Positions 17,597-26,382 of a stretch of 64,000 nt of DNA are shown piece after piece. The translations under genes and the position numbers were made by a program. Source of the DNA: Chitinophaga rhizophila. GTDB taxonomy: Bacteria; Bacteroidota; Bacteroidia; Chitinophagales; Chitinophagaceae. The stretch's first letter is position 1. Each line of letters opens with the position of its first letter. Location: NCBI RefSeq assembly GCF_019492185.1, contig NZ_JAICCF010000002.1:1324032-1388031 (forward strand), read 5' to 3'. The notes beneath the pieces were generated by a model. The model searched no databases. It worked only from the letters and a program-made list of their open reading frames with translations, and was not told the DNA's origin.

Positions 17597-18154
17597 CTAA
17601 TTTAGTCTTTTTTCAATGATTACGCCTCTGTAATTCTTGCCTTTTTCGTAAGGCTCCGTAGCACTGCAATCTTCCAGCCCGTCCAGACCATAGAAAGAAT
17701 ACTCAAGATTGAGTTGCTCAAAGTGCTTATTCAAAAATGTGCTATAAATACCAATTCTCCTGTGTGCCTTTTTACATTTGCTATCATCACATCTCCTTTT
17801 ACAGGTATTCCTGCATTTTGTAATAAACGAAGGAGAGCTGTCACTGCCTCTTACCACTATCACGCCGTCTTTAAATTGTTCAAACAGCCTGGGGATTGTC
17901 TGCAGCACTGTATTGAAAACGCGATAATGATCATTATTATCAGATGTTTCATTATCAGTAACGCGGTCATTTTCATAGTCATAGTCACCAAAACCTAGAT
18001 TAAAAAGCGGCCGGTTCCTGAACTGCCTGACATATTCATATTGCACCACCTTAATAATTTCCCTTTTCCCTTCACTGACAAAAAAATAATACAATCCCTG
18101 TTCGCCGGGATTTGCCCATTCCCTGACGTCATACACATCGTCTGCACGATTCAT
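17597..18154 (-). CDS. Hypothetical protein resembling the DUF6934 family
   Basis: A 185-residue soluble protein. The pattern YYFFVSEGKREIIKVVQYEY, LFNLGFGDYDYENDRVTDNE, DHYRVFNTVLQTIPRLFEQF and IVVRGSDSS is what I recall of the DUF6934 family common in Bacteroidota; this is memory, not a search. The middle contains a cysteine/lysine-rich segment (CRNTCKRRCDDSKCKKAHRR) where most relatives have no cysteine cluster, possibly a metal site. It is the first gene of a two-gene unit. No function is known. Confidence 0.65.
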   Translation of the reverse strand: MNRADDVYDVREWANPGEQGLYYFFVSEGKREIIKVVQYEYVRQFRNRPLFNLGFGDYDYENDRVTDNETSDNNDHYRVFNTVLQTIPRLFEQFKDGVIVVRGSDSSPSFITKCRNTCKRRCDDSKCKKAHRRIGIYSTFLNKHFEQLNLEYSFYGLDGLEDCSATEPYEKGKNYRGVIIEKRLN

Positions 18155-18488
18155 ATTTACCTGAATAATAGATTAACAAATAGCATCCCCCTGCCGCATC
18201 TAATACGGCAAACATGCAATTCAATGGTTCGCTGATACTGCTTAATAAATGTTGTGTCTTATCTCCCTGAAAGAGATCGTGGTAGATATAATTTTTGGAT
18301 TAACAATAGCAAAAACACATATGCTAATATAGCCGAAAAGGCTTATCTGAACGCTTGGCAAATCTGCCATTTTTGTGTACCGTAAGCCACTTCATTCATT
18401 CACTATCCCTAACGGATCGGGATGCTACCATTGTCAGTTCATTAAATACCCATTTGAACCCCATCAATGTCTTATACCATCCCTTCAC

Positions 18489-18555
18489 CAAGAGGTCACC
18501 AGAAGGTCACTTCAATATCCCCGGGATATCGAAGTGACCTTCTGGTGACCTCTTG
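18489..18555. repeat. 67-bp near-perfect palindrome
   Basis: The left arm 18489-18521 and the right arm 18523-18555 are reverse complements over 33 nt with one mismatch (A at 18514), around a single central C at 18522. Each arm contains GGTCAC twice (GGTCACCAGAAGGTCAC), and the centre is ATATCCC/GGGATAT. There is no T-run after either arm, so it is not a typical intrinsic terminator. It is more than 300 bp from the nearest gene start or stop. Confidence 0.9.
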
Positions 18556-18584
18556 ATACCTATATGGATTAAAAGATAAACCCC

Positions 18585-18629
18585 GTTTCAGCCGAAAGAT
18601 GACTAATACCCATCTTACCCCGCTGAAAC
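18585..18629. repeat. Nested two-stem hairpin
   Basis: The outer stem pairs GTTTCAGC (18585-18592) with GCTGAAAC (18622-18629). The inner stem pairs AAGATG (18596-18601) with CATCTT (18611-18616), separated by short internal loops. It starts 30 bp after the 67-bp palindrome. This could be part of a structured RNA; no known family is recognised. Confidence 0.6.
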
Positions 18630-18751
18630 AGCTTATATAATGAATAAAAAATATACCATGGAAAATGGGATTGTCAGCAGCTATTTATGCTGATCATCTG
18701 AACCCCAGGAAAGAAATGGACAACTTTTCCCGACAAGAACCGGCAACTAAC

Positions 18752-18779
18752 AAAAAAGGCTGCCTCTTACGAGACAGCC
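18752..18779 (-). terminator. Intrinsic terminator of dsbD
   Basis: In the minus direction a 9-bp stem (GGCTGTCTC with GAGGCAGCC, one G-U pair) with loop GTAA is followed by six T residues (18757-18752). It lies 26 bp after the dsbD stop. Confidence 0.88.
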
Positions 18780-18804
18780 CTCTTATAATAAATATACTTA
18801 CTAA

Positions 18805-20784
18805 CTATTTATTCTTCTTAAATGCATCCAGACCACACTTCAGCCAATTGGCATACTCACCTGCATCCGGTGTATAGCCTACTGGTTTTGTCAGTAGCTG
18901 CTCATCCGGACTAATCAACACATAATAAGGCTGAGAGTTATTCACGAAGTTCTCAGTCTGCATGGTAGCATATTTGTCACCAATAGATTTAATCTCCTTC
19001 TTACGACCTGTATTAGTAGTAAACAGGAATTGCTCATCTTCAGGCAATAACTTCCTATCATCCACATACAGCGATACCAGGATATAATCTTCTTCTATCA
19101 GCGTCTTCACTTTGTTATCAGGCCATACGTTTTCTTCCATCTTACGACAGTTTACACATGCCCAACCAGTGAAGTCTATCAGAATCGGCTTATTCTGCGC
19201 TTTCGCAAGTTTCAGCGCTGCCTCATAATCATTCATAACATCCGCCTCTATACCCTTAGCCGCATTCTTGTAAATACTATAACTTAACGGCGGCGGAAAA
19301 CCACTGATCAGTTTACGGTTTGCATATTTGGTGTTGGTTACGCCTGGTAACAGGTAGATGGTCATCGCCAGGAAAATAGCTGCCAGTACCCAACGGGTAG
19401 TGCTGATTTTCTTCAGCGGTGCATCATGCGGGAAACGGATCTTACCCAACAGATATAATACGATCAGGAATCCACAGATGATCCATACTGCAAAAAACAC
19501 CTCACGTTTTACTAATCCCCAGTGTTGTACCAGATCGGCATTAGACAGGAATTTGATAGCCATTGCTATCTCGATGAAACCTAACACAACTTTCACAGAT
19601 GTTAACCAGCCACCTGATTTAGGCAACGAGTTCAGTAAGTTAGGGAACATGGCGAACAACGCGAATGGCAATGCCAGTGCAAATCCAAAACCTGCCATCC
19701 CTACTGTCAGCTGCATAGCTCCTCCATCGGTAGACAGCGACCCTGCCAGTAACGATCCCAGGATAGGACCCGTACAAGAGAAGGATACCAGTGCCAGTGT
19801 CAGCGCCATGAAGAAGATACCAATCATACCTCCTACACTTGTTTTCGCATCTACTTTACTGGCGAGTCCACTTGGTAAAGTGATTTCAAAATATCCGAAG
19901 AAGGAAATGGCAAACACAATGAAGATCACGAAGAAGATCAGGTTTAACCATACATTGGTGGATATATTATTCAGTATCTCTGGATCCAGGGAATCCATCA
20001 GGTGAAATGGCACACTCAGTAACACATAAATCAGGAAGATAAAGAAGCCATAGATACTTGCATTGATCACACCTGTTTTCTTATCCTGCGATTTCTTTGT
20101 AAAGAAAGACACAGTCAGCGGAATCATTGGGAATACACATGGTGTCAGCAACGCAATAAAACCACCTATTACACCGAGAATAAACAACCCCCACAGACTT
20201 GTCTTTGCCGGTTCTCCTTCCCCGCCACAGTTACTCAGTGGATTGGCCATGTCAATAGTTGCGCGTTTCAGTGTCTGTCCACCGGAAGCAGATTCCTGCA
20301 ATCCAGCTGCTACATTGACAATATTGCCGGATGCATCAATGTTAAAACGGAATTTCACTTCTTCCGGCCCTACTACTTCTTCACCTTTCAGCGCCATATA
20401 ATTCACGACACCTTCCAGCTTTTTTGCAGGCCCGTTCAGTTTCACTGCTACCTGCAGCGTCACCTGATTTTCAAAGTACTTGATTTCGAGATTGTCGAAT
20501 AATGCTTCAGGCGCTTTTTTCAGCGAACCTTCTTCTGTGATACCGGTAATGGTAGCTGCGCTATCAACCGTTACACGCGTGTTAGGCTCATCATCTTTCA
20601 TAGTAGTTGAAAACAACTTCCAGTCTTTTTCAATGCTACCTTTCAGATGTAGTATATATTCCTGTTCTCCTTTCTTCTCTGCAGTGTACTCCCACTTTGC
20701 TACCGGGTCGGTAGCAGTACTATCCTGTGCTTTAACGGCAAATACAGTAGTGAGAAGGAGAATGAACGTAAGCAAATGCTTCAT
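18805..20784 (-). CDS. dsbD: DsbD-type thiol:disulfide interchange protein with a cysteine-less N-terminal domain
   Basis: A 659-residue inner-membrane protein that passes electrons from cytoplasmic thioredoxin to the periplasm. Order: signal peptide (cleaved after VKA near residue 19), DsbD-alpha-like domain (about 28-150), a linker, a CcdA-like domain of about eight helices with the redox pair Cys216 (LTPCVFPM) and Cys337 (SFSCTGP), and a C-terminal thioredoxin domain with CVNC (Cys543/Cys546). The alpha-like domain has lost the expected cysteine pair: the matching positions are Leu132 and Val137 (MALKGEEVVGPEEV). The separate protein encoded just upstream (20898-21353) has exactly those cysteines. 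See finding. Confidence 0.92.
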   Translation of the reverse strand: MKHLLTFILLLTTVFAVKAQDSTATDPVAKWEYTAEKKGEQEYILHLKGSIEKDWKLFSTTMKDDEPNTRVTVDSAATITGITEEGSLKKAPEALFDNLEIKYFENQVTLQVAVKLNGPAKKLEGVVNYMALKGEEVVGPEEVKFRFNIDASGNIVNVAAGLQESASGGQTLKRATIDMANPLSNCGGEGEPAKTSLWGLFILGVIGGFIALLTPCVFPMIPLTVSFFTKKSQDKKTGVINASIYGFFIFLIYVLLSVPFHLMDSLDPEILNNISTNVWLNLIFFVIFIVFAISFFGYFEITLPSGLASKVDAKTSVGGMIGIFFMALTLALVSFSCTGPILGSLLAGSLSTDGGAMQLTVGMAGFGFALALPFALFAMFPNLLNSLPKSGGWLTSVKVVLGFIEIAMAIKFLSNADLVQHWGLVKREVFFAVWIICGFLIVLYLLGKIRFPHDAPLKKISTTRWVLAAIFLAMTIYLLPGVTNTKYANRKLISGFPPPLSYSIYKNAAKGIEADVMNDYEAALKLAKAQNKPILIDFTGWACVNCRKMEENVWPDNKVKTLIEEDYILVSLYVDDRKLLPEDEQFLFTTNTGRKKEIKSIGDKYATMQTENFVNNSQPYYVLISPDEQLLTKPVGYTPDAGEYANWLKCGLDAFKKNK

Positions 20785-20826
20785 ATAAATAATAGGCTTT
20801 AGAGACTTTCAACCATTTTAAACAGT

Positions 20827-20852
20827 AAACGAGCTCCTATGGGAGCTCGTTT
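20827..20852 (-). terminator. Hairpin after the free-standing DsbD-alpha gene
   Basis: A perfect 11-bp stem (left arm 20827-20837, right arm 20842-20852) has a 4-nt loop. In the minus direction only a short, interrupted T-stretch follows. It lies 46 bp after the upstream gene's stop and 43 bp before the dsbD start, so it may attenuate rather than fully stop transcription into dsbD. Confidence 0.7.
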
Positions 20853-20897
20853 ATAACTTATGTTTACCTGACGGTTGACCATCATGTATTGAATAAC

Positions 20898-21353
20898 TTA
20901 TTTTCCTCCTACACTAATTGCAAACTCTACTTCTTTCGGAGGGAGACACTGGTGGTCATCGCACACCATGAACTCTACACTACCTTTTACTTTTGTAGCT
21001 GCTTTACCTTTTACGGTTACTTTCTGTACAAAATCAACCTGGTTCTCGTAATATTTCAACTCAGAATCGAAGTTTTTGTCAAATGCCTTATGCAGTTTGC
21101 CTACTTCACGGATCTTACCTACTGGTGTTACAAGCGGATTTTTAGTCAGCTTGAAGGTAGTCGGAACCGGACCTTCACCAGCATCCTGCGCATACAGGTG
21201 CCATTTCCCTTCTACTGTAGCTGTCATGTGCAGTTCATAGGTAGTAGCATCAATCTTCTTAGCGGTAAAATCCCATTTTACCGGGTTCTCGATCTGCGCG
21301 CTTGCCATCAGTGGCAAAGCGAACAGAATAACTGCTGTGAGTAATTTTCTCAT
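20898..21353 (-). CDS. Free-standing DsbD-alpha (N-terminal) domain protein, periplasmic
   Basis: A 151-residue exported protein starting at the ATG at 21353 with a clear signal peptide (LFALPLMASAQ). The body aligns by eye with the N-terminal domain of the adjacent DsbD: KWDFTAKKIDATTYELHMTA against KWEYTAEKKGEQEYILHLKG, and SVEFMVCDDHQCLPPKEVEF against VVNYMALKGEEVVGPEEVKF. It carries the Cys131-x4-Cys136 pair that DsbD-alpha uses to hand electrons to periplasmic partners. It precedes dsbD by 113 bp on the same strand. I infer that it is the output domain of the split DsbD relay. Confidence 0.85.
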   Translation of the reverse strand: MRKLLTAVILFALPLMASAQIENPVKWDFTAKKIDATTYELHMTATVEGKWHLYAQDAGEGPVPTTFKLTKNPLVTPVGKIREVGKLHKAFDKNFDSELKYYENQVDFVQKVTVKGKAATKVKGSVEFMVCDDHQCLPPKEVEFAISVGGK

Positions 21354-21421
21354 ACTTAGATTTTTTTTTAACTGGTTGGTTGGCTTGATATTTAATGTTG
21401 GAGTGCTTGTCACTCTATCAA

Positions 21422-22114
21422 TCAATTGTTATTGATCAGGCTTTGAAAAATAAGCTGTCCGTCAGTGTTACCCAATACCAGGTTAGTAGCCCGCTCAGGG
21501 TGTGGCATCAGACCGAATACATTGCGCTCTTTGTTGCAGATTCCTGCGATATTACGCATTGCTCCGTTTGGATTTGCATCATCTACAATATTACCAAATT
21601 CATCACAATAGCGGAAAAGTATCTGGTTATTTGCAAAAAGACTTTGCAGCGTAGCATCGTCAGCATAATAGCGCCCTTCGCCATGCGCCACCGGTATCTT
21701 TAACGCACGGCCAGCTACGTCTTTGGTCAGGGATGCAGATGTATTCTCGCTTTTCAGGTATACATTCTTACATACAAACTGCTGATGTTCATTCTGCAAC
21801 AAAGCTCCAGGTAACAGACCTGCTTCACAGAGAATCTGAAAACCATTACACACACCCAACACCCTACCACCTTTATTGGCAAAAGCTATCACACTTTGCA
21901 TCATCGGACTGAAACGTGCAATAGCACCTGAACGCAGGTAGTCCCCGTAAGAAAAACCGCCCGGCAACACAATACAATCTTCTGTACTGAATTGGCTCAG
22001 GTCAGCATCCTTATGCCATAACTCTATCACTTCCTGCCCAAGGTCATTGCGCAGTGCATCAATCACATCGTGATCGCAGTTAGAGCCTGGAAAGGTGACA
22101 ACACCAAATTTCAT
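21422..22114 (-). CDS. purQ: Phosphoribosylformylglycinamidine synthase subunit PurQ
   Basis: A 230-residue class I glutamine amidotransferase that supplies ammonia to FGAM synthase in purine synthesis. The N-terminus [20 protein letters not shown], the nucleophile elbow [21 protein letters not shown] and the C-terminal MPHPERATN (catalytic His and Glu) are all present. Length is normal for a free PurQ; purL and purS are not in the window. The ATG at 22114 gives the canonical N-terminus. Confidence 0.96.
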   Translation of the reverse strand: MKFGVVTFPGSNCDHDVIDALRNDLGQEVIELWHKDADLSQFSTEDCIVLPGGFSYGDYLRSGAIARFSPMMQSVIAFANKGGRVLGVCNGFQILCEAGLLPGALLQNEHQQFVCKNVYLKSENTSASLTKDVAGRALKIPVAHGEGRYYADDATLQSLFANNQILFRYCDEFGNIVDDANPNGAMRNIAGICNKERNVFGLMPHPERATNLVLGNTDGQLIFQSLINNN

Positions 22115-22284
22115 GCTTAAATAATTGAATGTTACGGTCTAAAACTTTTCTCTATCCCGATTACCGGCGATTCAAGGTTGATCCGCAGACTAACCAAAAG
22201 TACCGGAAAGGGTACAAAATTACTAACCCGTCCGCACATTTCCATAGCCGTTCATCCCGTTTTAACAATTCAATCGTAACGACG

Positions 22285-23268
22285 TTAATTTTTGCTGAAA
22301 TACTGCATAACAATAACATAGACCAGTGTGAGGACATGAACAACATTGGCTACCGTGTTATTCACAATCGACCAGTAAGCATTGGCCACAAATAAGGAAA
22401 GCGGTAATATAGCCAGTACCCAGTATGCAGGAGAGAACTGCATATTGAAGAAGGGTACCATCATTGCAATGAACACATATACTGCCAGCACACTCCAGAT
22501 CTTACGCCCCTGAATCAGCATCTTCTTCAAGGTACGTTGCAACAATAACCAGCCAAGTACAAAGAAGAACACACTCACTGCCATCGCTCCCCAGACCTTG
22601 TAGTTACCAATTACAGGTACTTCCAGACCAATACGTGGTATTTTGGCAAATAATGCCCATTGGTCGGTCAGGAAGAGATAAGTACTGAGCAGGTATATCG
22701 GACATACAAGTCCAAGTAAAGCAATAATCCATTCCGCCAGACGGAACGGGCGCATAATCAGTAGGCTCAACCATAAGAGTACGCAGAAGATGGTGGCCGG
22801 GAAATAAAACAAACCGCTTACTCCCAGGGCAAATCCGATATTAAATACCACATCCCTGGCCGATGTACGCGTATAAAGAAGAGTAATGTTTGATATCACC
22901 CACAACATTACCAGGTTCACCAGTAACCCCGGCGAGAACAGATTCCAGCCTTCATACAGAGATGTAAATAACATATACGCCATTGCCGGCAGATAGTTCG
23001 GCCTGGAGAACAGACGCTGGTGATTCACAATCTTGGTGACCAGCAATGCCTGCAATAATAGTATCAGCACCGCCAGTGAGGTGAAAAAGAAAGGACTTTT
23101 GCCAAAGACCATACTCATCCAACCGACAAGCAGGTCATATAACAGACCCTCATTTCCGTCCGCCAGATAAGAGGACGGATGAAGCAGGTAATAGAATTTT
23201 ACCAGGAGTGTATACATCAACAGCAACACTACCGTAAGGGGGTTGCCTGAGCGGAAAAACTTTACCAC
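22285..23268 (-). CDS. Polytopic membrane protein, DUF6427-like
   Basis: A 327-residue membrane protein with about nine or ten hydrophobic helices and a GTG start at 23268 (MVKFFRSGNPLTVVLL). The N-terminal FFRSGNP, the central LYEGWNLFSPGLLVNLVMLW and the FPATIFCVLLWLSLLIMRPF-R segment are what I recall of the DUF6427 family of Bacteroidota; this is from memory. It lies 170 bp upstream of purQ on the same strand. Function unknown; no catalytic motif is visible. Confidence 0.75.
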   Translation of the reverse strand: MVKFFRSGNPLTVVLLLMYTLLVKFYYLLHPSSYLADGNEGLLYDLLVGWMSMVFGKSPFFFTSLAVLILLLQALLVTKIVNHQRLFSRPNYLPAMAYMLFTSLYEGWNLFSPGLLVNLVMLWVISNITLLYTRTSARDVVFNIGFALGVSGLFYFPATIFCVLLWLSLLIMRPFRLAEWIIALLGLVCPIYLLSTYLFLTDQWALFAKIPRIGLEVPVIGNYKVWGAMAVSVFFFVLGWLLLQRTLKKMLIQGRKIWSVLAVYVFIAMMVPFFNMQFSPAYWVLAILPLSLFVANAYWSIVNNTVANVVHVLTLVYVIVMQYFSKN

Positions 23269-23716
23269 AATATGATTTCTCTTTTCAACTTTTGAAAGCG
23301 TTCCAAAGGTATTTTAAAGCGGGAGAAAATCAAAATATTATGAAAACCATACATAATTATTGCCTTTCTCCTCATTTTCTTCTAATATGATCACTGGAAA
23401 TCTGACCTACTTATCTAAGCAGCATACCTTGTTACTTAAGGCATCTTTTCCGTCAGGAGAGTAATATCTCTCAGGTCCGTACTCGGCATTTAAAAACACA
23501 GCCGGTTACCCCATAGGGATAATTGTAAAGATGGAGGCTGGTCTTTTATACAACAGACTGCTTGACTACCGGCCATTTGCCAAGGCCCATCAAAGCAATA
23601 TCCTGCCATTTGAAGCGATGACTACCTGCTTTATTTACTTCCTGTCATTTAAAGAATATAAGACACTTAGTTTCAACGCCTTAAATAACAACTATTGCCT
23701 ATCAATGCCACTTTTC
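23269..23716. other. Gene-free region, 448 bp
   Basis: The only open frame (plus strand, about 23531-23791) has no recognisable features and runs into the 3' end of the opposite gene, so I treat it as chance. A small GAGAG-TAATAT-CTCTC hairpin lies near 23457-23472. I see no tRNA, terminator or repeat family. Confidence 0.5.
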
Positions 23717-24361
23717 CTAATGTCCTGTTACTTCCGAAGCGGTGCCGGCATCATGCTCATCCGGCATAACGACGTCTATCTTATCGATTAACAACCGGTC
23801 AGCCTGGATGATAAAGTCAATCCGCAGGGTGTAAACAATCGTGACGTCAATAGAAGCCCCGTTTTCTGTCTCTGTATAATTGGAAAATACCGCTTCATCG
23901 AAGTTGGTAATGTCTTCTTCATACTCCTGACTCAGCAGGATCAGGTCAGCATCAAAGCCGTAGGGCGTTGCTGTCCGCACGCTGTCCTCCCGGATCTTAC
24001 TATCACATAAACGGAAATAGGCGTCTTTATCGTCAATATAGTTATGGGTAAATAGCCCTGATGCAGATAATATATCCAGATACGCCCGGGTACTGTCAAA
24101 GTTAACCTTGTACAGACCGGTGTCTTCCACTCCTGAGTTATCCACCAACTGGATGTTGACCAGCGAGTCCACGTTAGTAGTGTACCAGTCGAAAAATTCC
24201 CTGACCCTGCCTTCCAGTACCTGTTGATTCAATTCAGGACTGACGGTACCCTTGAAGTAGGCTTTGGCTGAGGGAGTCTCCTGCTGGCTGCACCCGGTAA
24301 GACCATACATACTGATGGTCAGGGCAATACCAGACAGGACAAGGCATAGTTCTCTTTTCAT
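23717..24361 (-). CDS. Lipoprotein of unknown function
   Basis: A 214-residue protein starting at the ATG at 24361 (the open frame extends upstream but without a signal peptide). The N-terminus MKRELCLVLSGIALTISMYG is followed by a lipobox (LTGC, Cys23). The mature part is acidic and soluble (FFDWYTTNVDSLVNIQLVDN, LILLSQEYEEDITNFDEAVF, IVYTLRIDFIIQADRLLIDK). It lies 124 bp downstream of the TPR gene. It resembles small extracytoplasmic DUF lipoproteins with an NTF2- or DUF3828-like layout, but I cannot place it. Confidence 0.65.
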   Translation of the reverse strand: MKRELCLVLSGIALTISMYGLTGCSQQETPSAKAYFKGTVSPELNQQVLEGRVREFFDWYTTNVDSLVNIQLVDNSGVEDTGLYKVNFDSTRAYLDILSASGLFTHNYIDDKDAYFRLCDSKIREDSVRTATPYGFDADLILLSQEYEEDITNFDEAVFSNYTETENGASIDVTIVYTLRIDFIIQADRLLIDKIDVVMPDEHDAGTASEVTGH

Positions 24362-24485
24362 TCGTGAGATGTAAGATATGGTATATGACTTATGGTACGG
24401 AGAAGCGTTACAGCCAATGTATTGGCATACAGAAAGTCTATATCTGCTCCGGCAATTCAAACGCTATTAGTATAACTGTTTGCTA

Positions 24486-25652
24486 TTATTCCATTTTCAC
24501 TTTGCCTTTTAATATTTCCCCTGTGATCATCATACTCAACCGGGAGAATCCTTCATCTGCAGGAATAACGAGCTTATTTTCTTTAAACCATGTCATAAAA
24601 TCGTTCCATTGCTGACGATGTTCCTCTACCCATTCACCTAAAGCAGCATCGTCACCCTGGCCCAATAACCAATAGTTATAAGCCTCCATATGACCGGCCT
24701 CCTTTATCTTGTTCTGAAAGTTGAAGATGGCAATCGGATAAATGGTATCATGCCCTAACTGGTGATAAAGATCAATGAACTTTGTACGGATGGTATTAAG
24801 TGTAGCCAGGTTAATTGCCTTCTGACCAGCGACTGCCAGGGTCAATGTTGGCTGATAAATGGAAGTACCGTAGGAACCTCCGCTGACTACTGATAGCATC
24901 TGAGCAGCCAGGTTTGCAGTCTGATCCTTTTTACGGTGATCCGGATTCAGGGTGATAGTATGTGCATTACTTGCAAAGCTGACAGTTGCTGCAGTATCGG
25001 ACTCAAACTTTATCTCTCCTTTATAGGTATAATATAGCAACCTGCTCATCTCTTCCGTACGTTTAGACCCTCTCTCCAGGTTCATAAAAAACTCTCCATA
25101 TATCATTCCCCATACCTCCTGCTGAGAATCCAGAAACATTTTAGCTGCCCTGTAATAGTTGGATGCATGCATAGGTGCATTCCTGATTCCTTTTTCAAAG
25201 TACTCAAGCGCAGCTCCTTCATTGTTTTTCTTCAGCTCCATCACCCCTCTCTCTACGTATAATGCGCCTTCACCAGGAAACTTCTTCAACCCATCTTCAT
25301 AGGTACTGATTGCCTTTTCAGGTTTACCCATATCATCCAGCACATTTCCCATCATGGCATATACCCTGCCATTAGCAGCTTTCTCTTTGACCAGGTACTT
25401 AAGATCTTTCAATGCTTCATCATATTTCCCTTGCTGGTACTTTGCCAGGGCCAGCTCGTATACGATATCCTTTAAGTCCGGATCGAGCTTACGGGCTTCA
25501 TTTAGCAATTCGATGGATTCGGCTAGTTTACCATCATCCATCAATTTTATAGCTTCAGTAGCTTTGGCAATAGCTTTCTCTCTGTTCGTTTCCTGTGCGA
25601 ACACTACATGACAAGATAACATTACTACCATCAGAGGCAATAATCTGCGCAT
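24486..25652 (-). CDS. Exported TPR-repeat protein
   Basis: A 388-residue protein with a signal peptide (MVVMLSCHVVFAQ, cleaved after VFA). The first half is TPR: ATEAIKLMDDGKLAESIELL, DLKDIVYELALAKYQQGKYD, GRVYAMMGNVLDDMGKPEKA and ALYVERGVMELKKNNEGAAL (about residues 28-150). The second half (about 190-388) is a non-repeat globular part ending in WVEEHRQQWNDFMTWFKENK. No lipobox. It lies 82 bp downstream of the DNA glycosylase, and it is unrelated to the longer TPR protein at 12150. Function unknown. Confidence 0.8.
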   Translation of the reverse strand: MRRLLPLMVVMLSCHVVFAQETNREKAIAKATEAIKLMDDGKLAESIELLNEARKLDPDLKDIVYELALAKYQQGKYDEALKDLKYLVKEKAANGRVYAMMGNVLDDMGKPEKAISTYEDGLKKFPGEGALYVERGVMELKKNNEGAALEYFEKGIRNAPMHASNYYRAAKMFLDSQQEVWGMIYGEFFMNLERGSKRTEEMSRLLYYTYKGEIKFESDTAATVSFASNAHTITLNPDHRKKDQTANLAAQMLSVVSGGSYGTSIYQPTLTLAVAGQKAINLATLNTIRTKFIDLYHQLGHDTIYPIAIFNFQNKIKEAGHMEAYNYWLLGQGDDAALGEWVEEHRQQWNDFMTWFKENKLVIPADEGFSRLSMMITGEILKGKVKME

Positions 25653-25734
25653 AACGATATAGGTATTGAGATTGTATCTTAAAAAAAATAAAGATATAAA
25701 GATAGCTGATTCCTGCTGCTCCTGCTAATTCCAC

Positions 25735-26361
25735 TTACTTTTTAATCACCTTACCACTAACGTACCTGTTATTATGTATAATAAACCGGTAGGGCAACAG
25801 TGCATCTGCGCCGGCATAGTCCACCCCTATTCTGGGAGTAGCAATAATATCGGCTGATGCAGGTACATAGCCATCTGAAGCAATGTAAAACTCGTCTCCA
25901 AAGAGTGTCTCACCAGTATGCTCCAGCGTAATACCCAAAGCTTTTGATACGTTGCCTGGCCCACGTGTAAGCGTAAAATCAGCAGTTTTTTTGCCGGTAC
26001 GGTGCAGCATAACAGGAACGCCTGCTAAAGGTTCCGCGCCACGGATGAGAATCGCATGAGGAATATCAACCTGGTTAGTAACGATGTTAAACAGCTGATG
26101 AATACCGTAACATAAATAGACATAGGCGGTACCGGCTTCCCGGTACATAATCTCCGTACGTGCAGTACGCCTGCCACCGTATGAATGGGAGGCCTTGTCG
26201 GTTACACCGGCATAAGCTTCTGTCTCCACAATACGGGCAGTCGTAAGTTCACCGTTAAAGCTGGTCACAATTATCTTCCCCAGCAATTCACGGGCAATCG
26301 TCAGTACATCAGGACGATCAAAAAAACCGGATGTTAATTTCTGATATGCGGTAGTATGCAA
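25735..26361 (-). CDS. DNA-3-methyladenine glycosylase (AAG/MPG family), TTG start
   Basis: A 208-residue base-excision-repair enzyme removing alkylated purines. Family landmarks: DFF-like GFFDRP and ARELLGKI near the N-terminus, ARIVETEAY with the catalytic Glu (about residues 43-51), DKASHSYGGRRTART (56-70), YVYLCYGIHQLFNIVT (82-97), ILIRGAEP and LTRGPGNVSKALGI. No ATG is available before the conserved region; the upstream stop is at 26365-26367, so the start is most likely TTG at 26361. It lies 21 bp after the preceding gene, so translation may be coupled. Confidence 0.93.
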   Translation of the reverse strand: MHTTAYQKLTSGFFDRPDVLTIARELLGKIIVTSFNGELTTARIVETEAYAGVTDKASHSYGGRRTARTEIMYREAGTAYVYLCYGIHQLFNIVTNQVDIPHAILIRGAEPLAGVPVMLHRTGKKTADFTLTRGPGNVSKALGITLEHTGETLFGDEFYIASDGYVPASADIIATPRIGVDYAGADALLPYRFIIHNNRYVSGKVIKK

Positions 26362-26382
26362 AATTCAATATGTCCCTTTCCG

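Larger units (their letters stand above)
18155..18804. other. Gene-free region with two strong inverted repeats, 650 bp
   Basis: No credible coding frame is present. The region holds a 67-bp near-perfect palindrome (18489-18555), a nested hairpin (18585-18629), a small TGGCA-AATC-TGCCA hairpin with a T-run (18356-18374), and the dsbD terminator (18752-18779). The density of structure suggests a noncoding RNA or the remnant of a small mobile or regulatory element. Confidence 0.6.

Noticed and set aside
23457..23520. Possible riboswitch-like stretch (GAGAG hairpin followed by CAGGTCCG)
   Set aside because: It does not match the consensus of glycine, TPP, cobalamin or SAM riboswitches as I know them, and no gene starts downstream on that strand.
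23531..23791. Plus-strand frame of 86 codons in the gap before the lipoprotein
   Set aside because: No conserved segment, no good start context, and its 3' end lies inside the coding part of the opposite lipoprotein gene.
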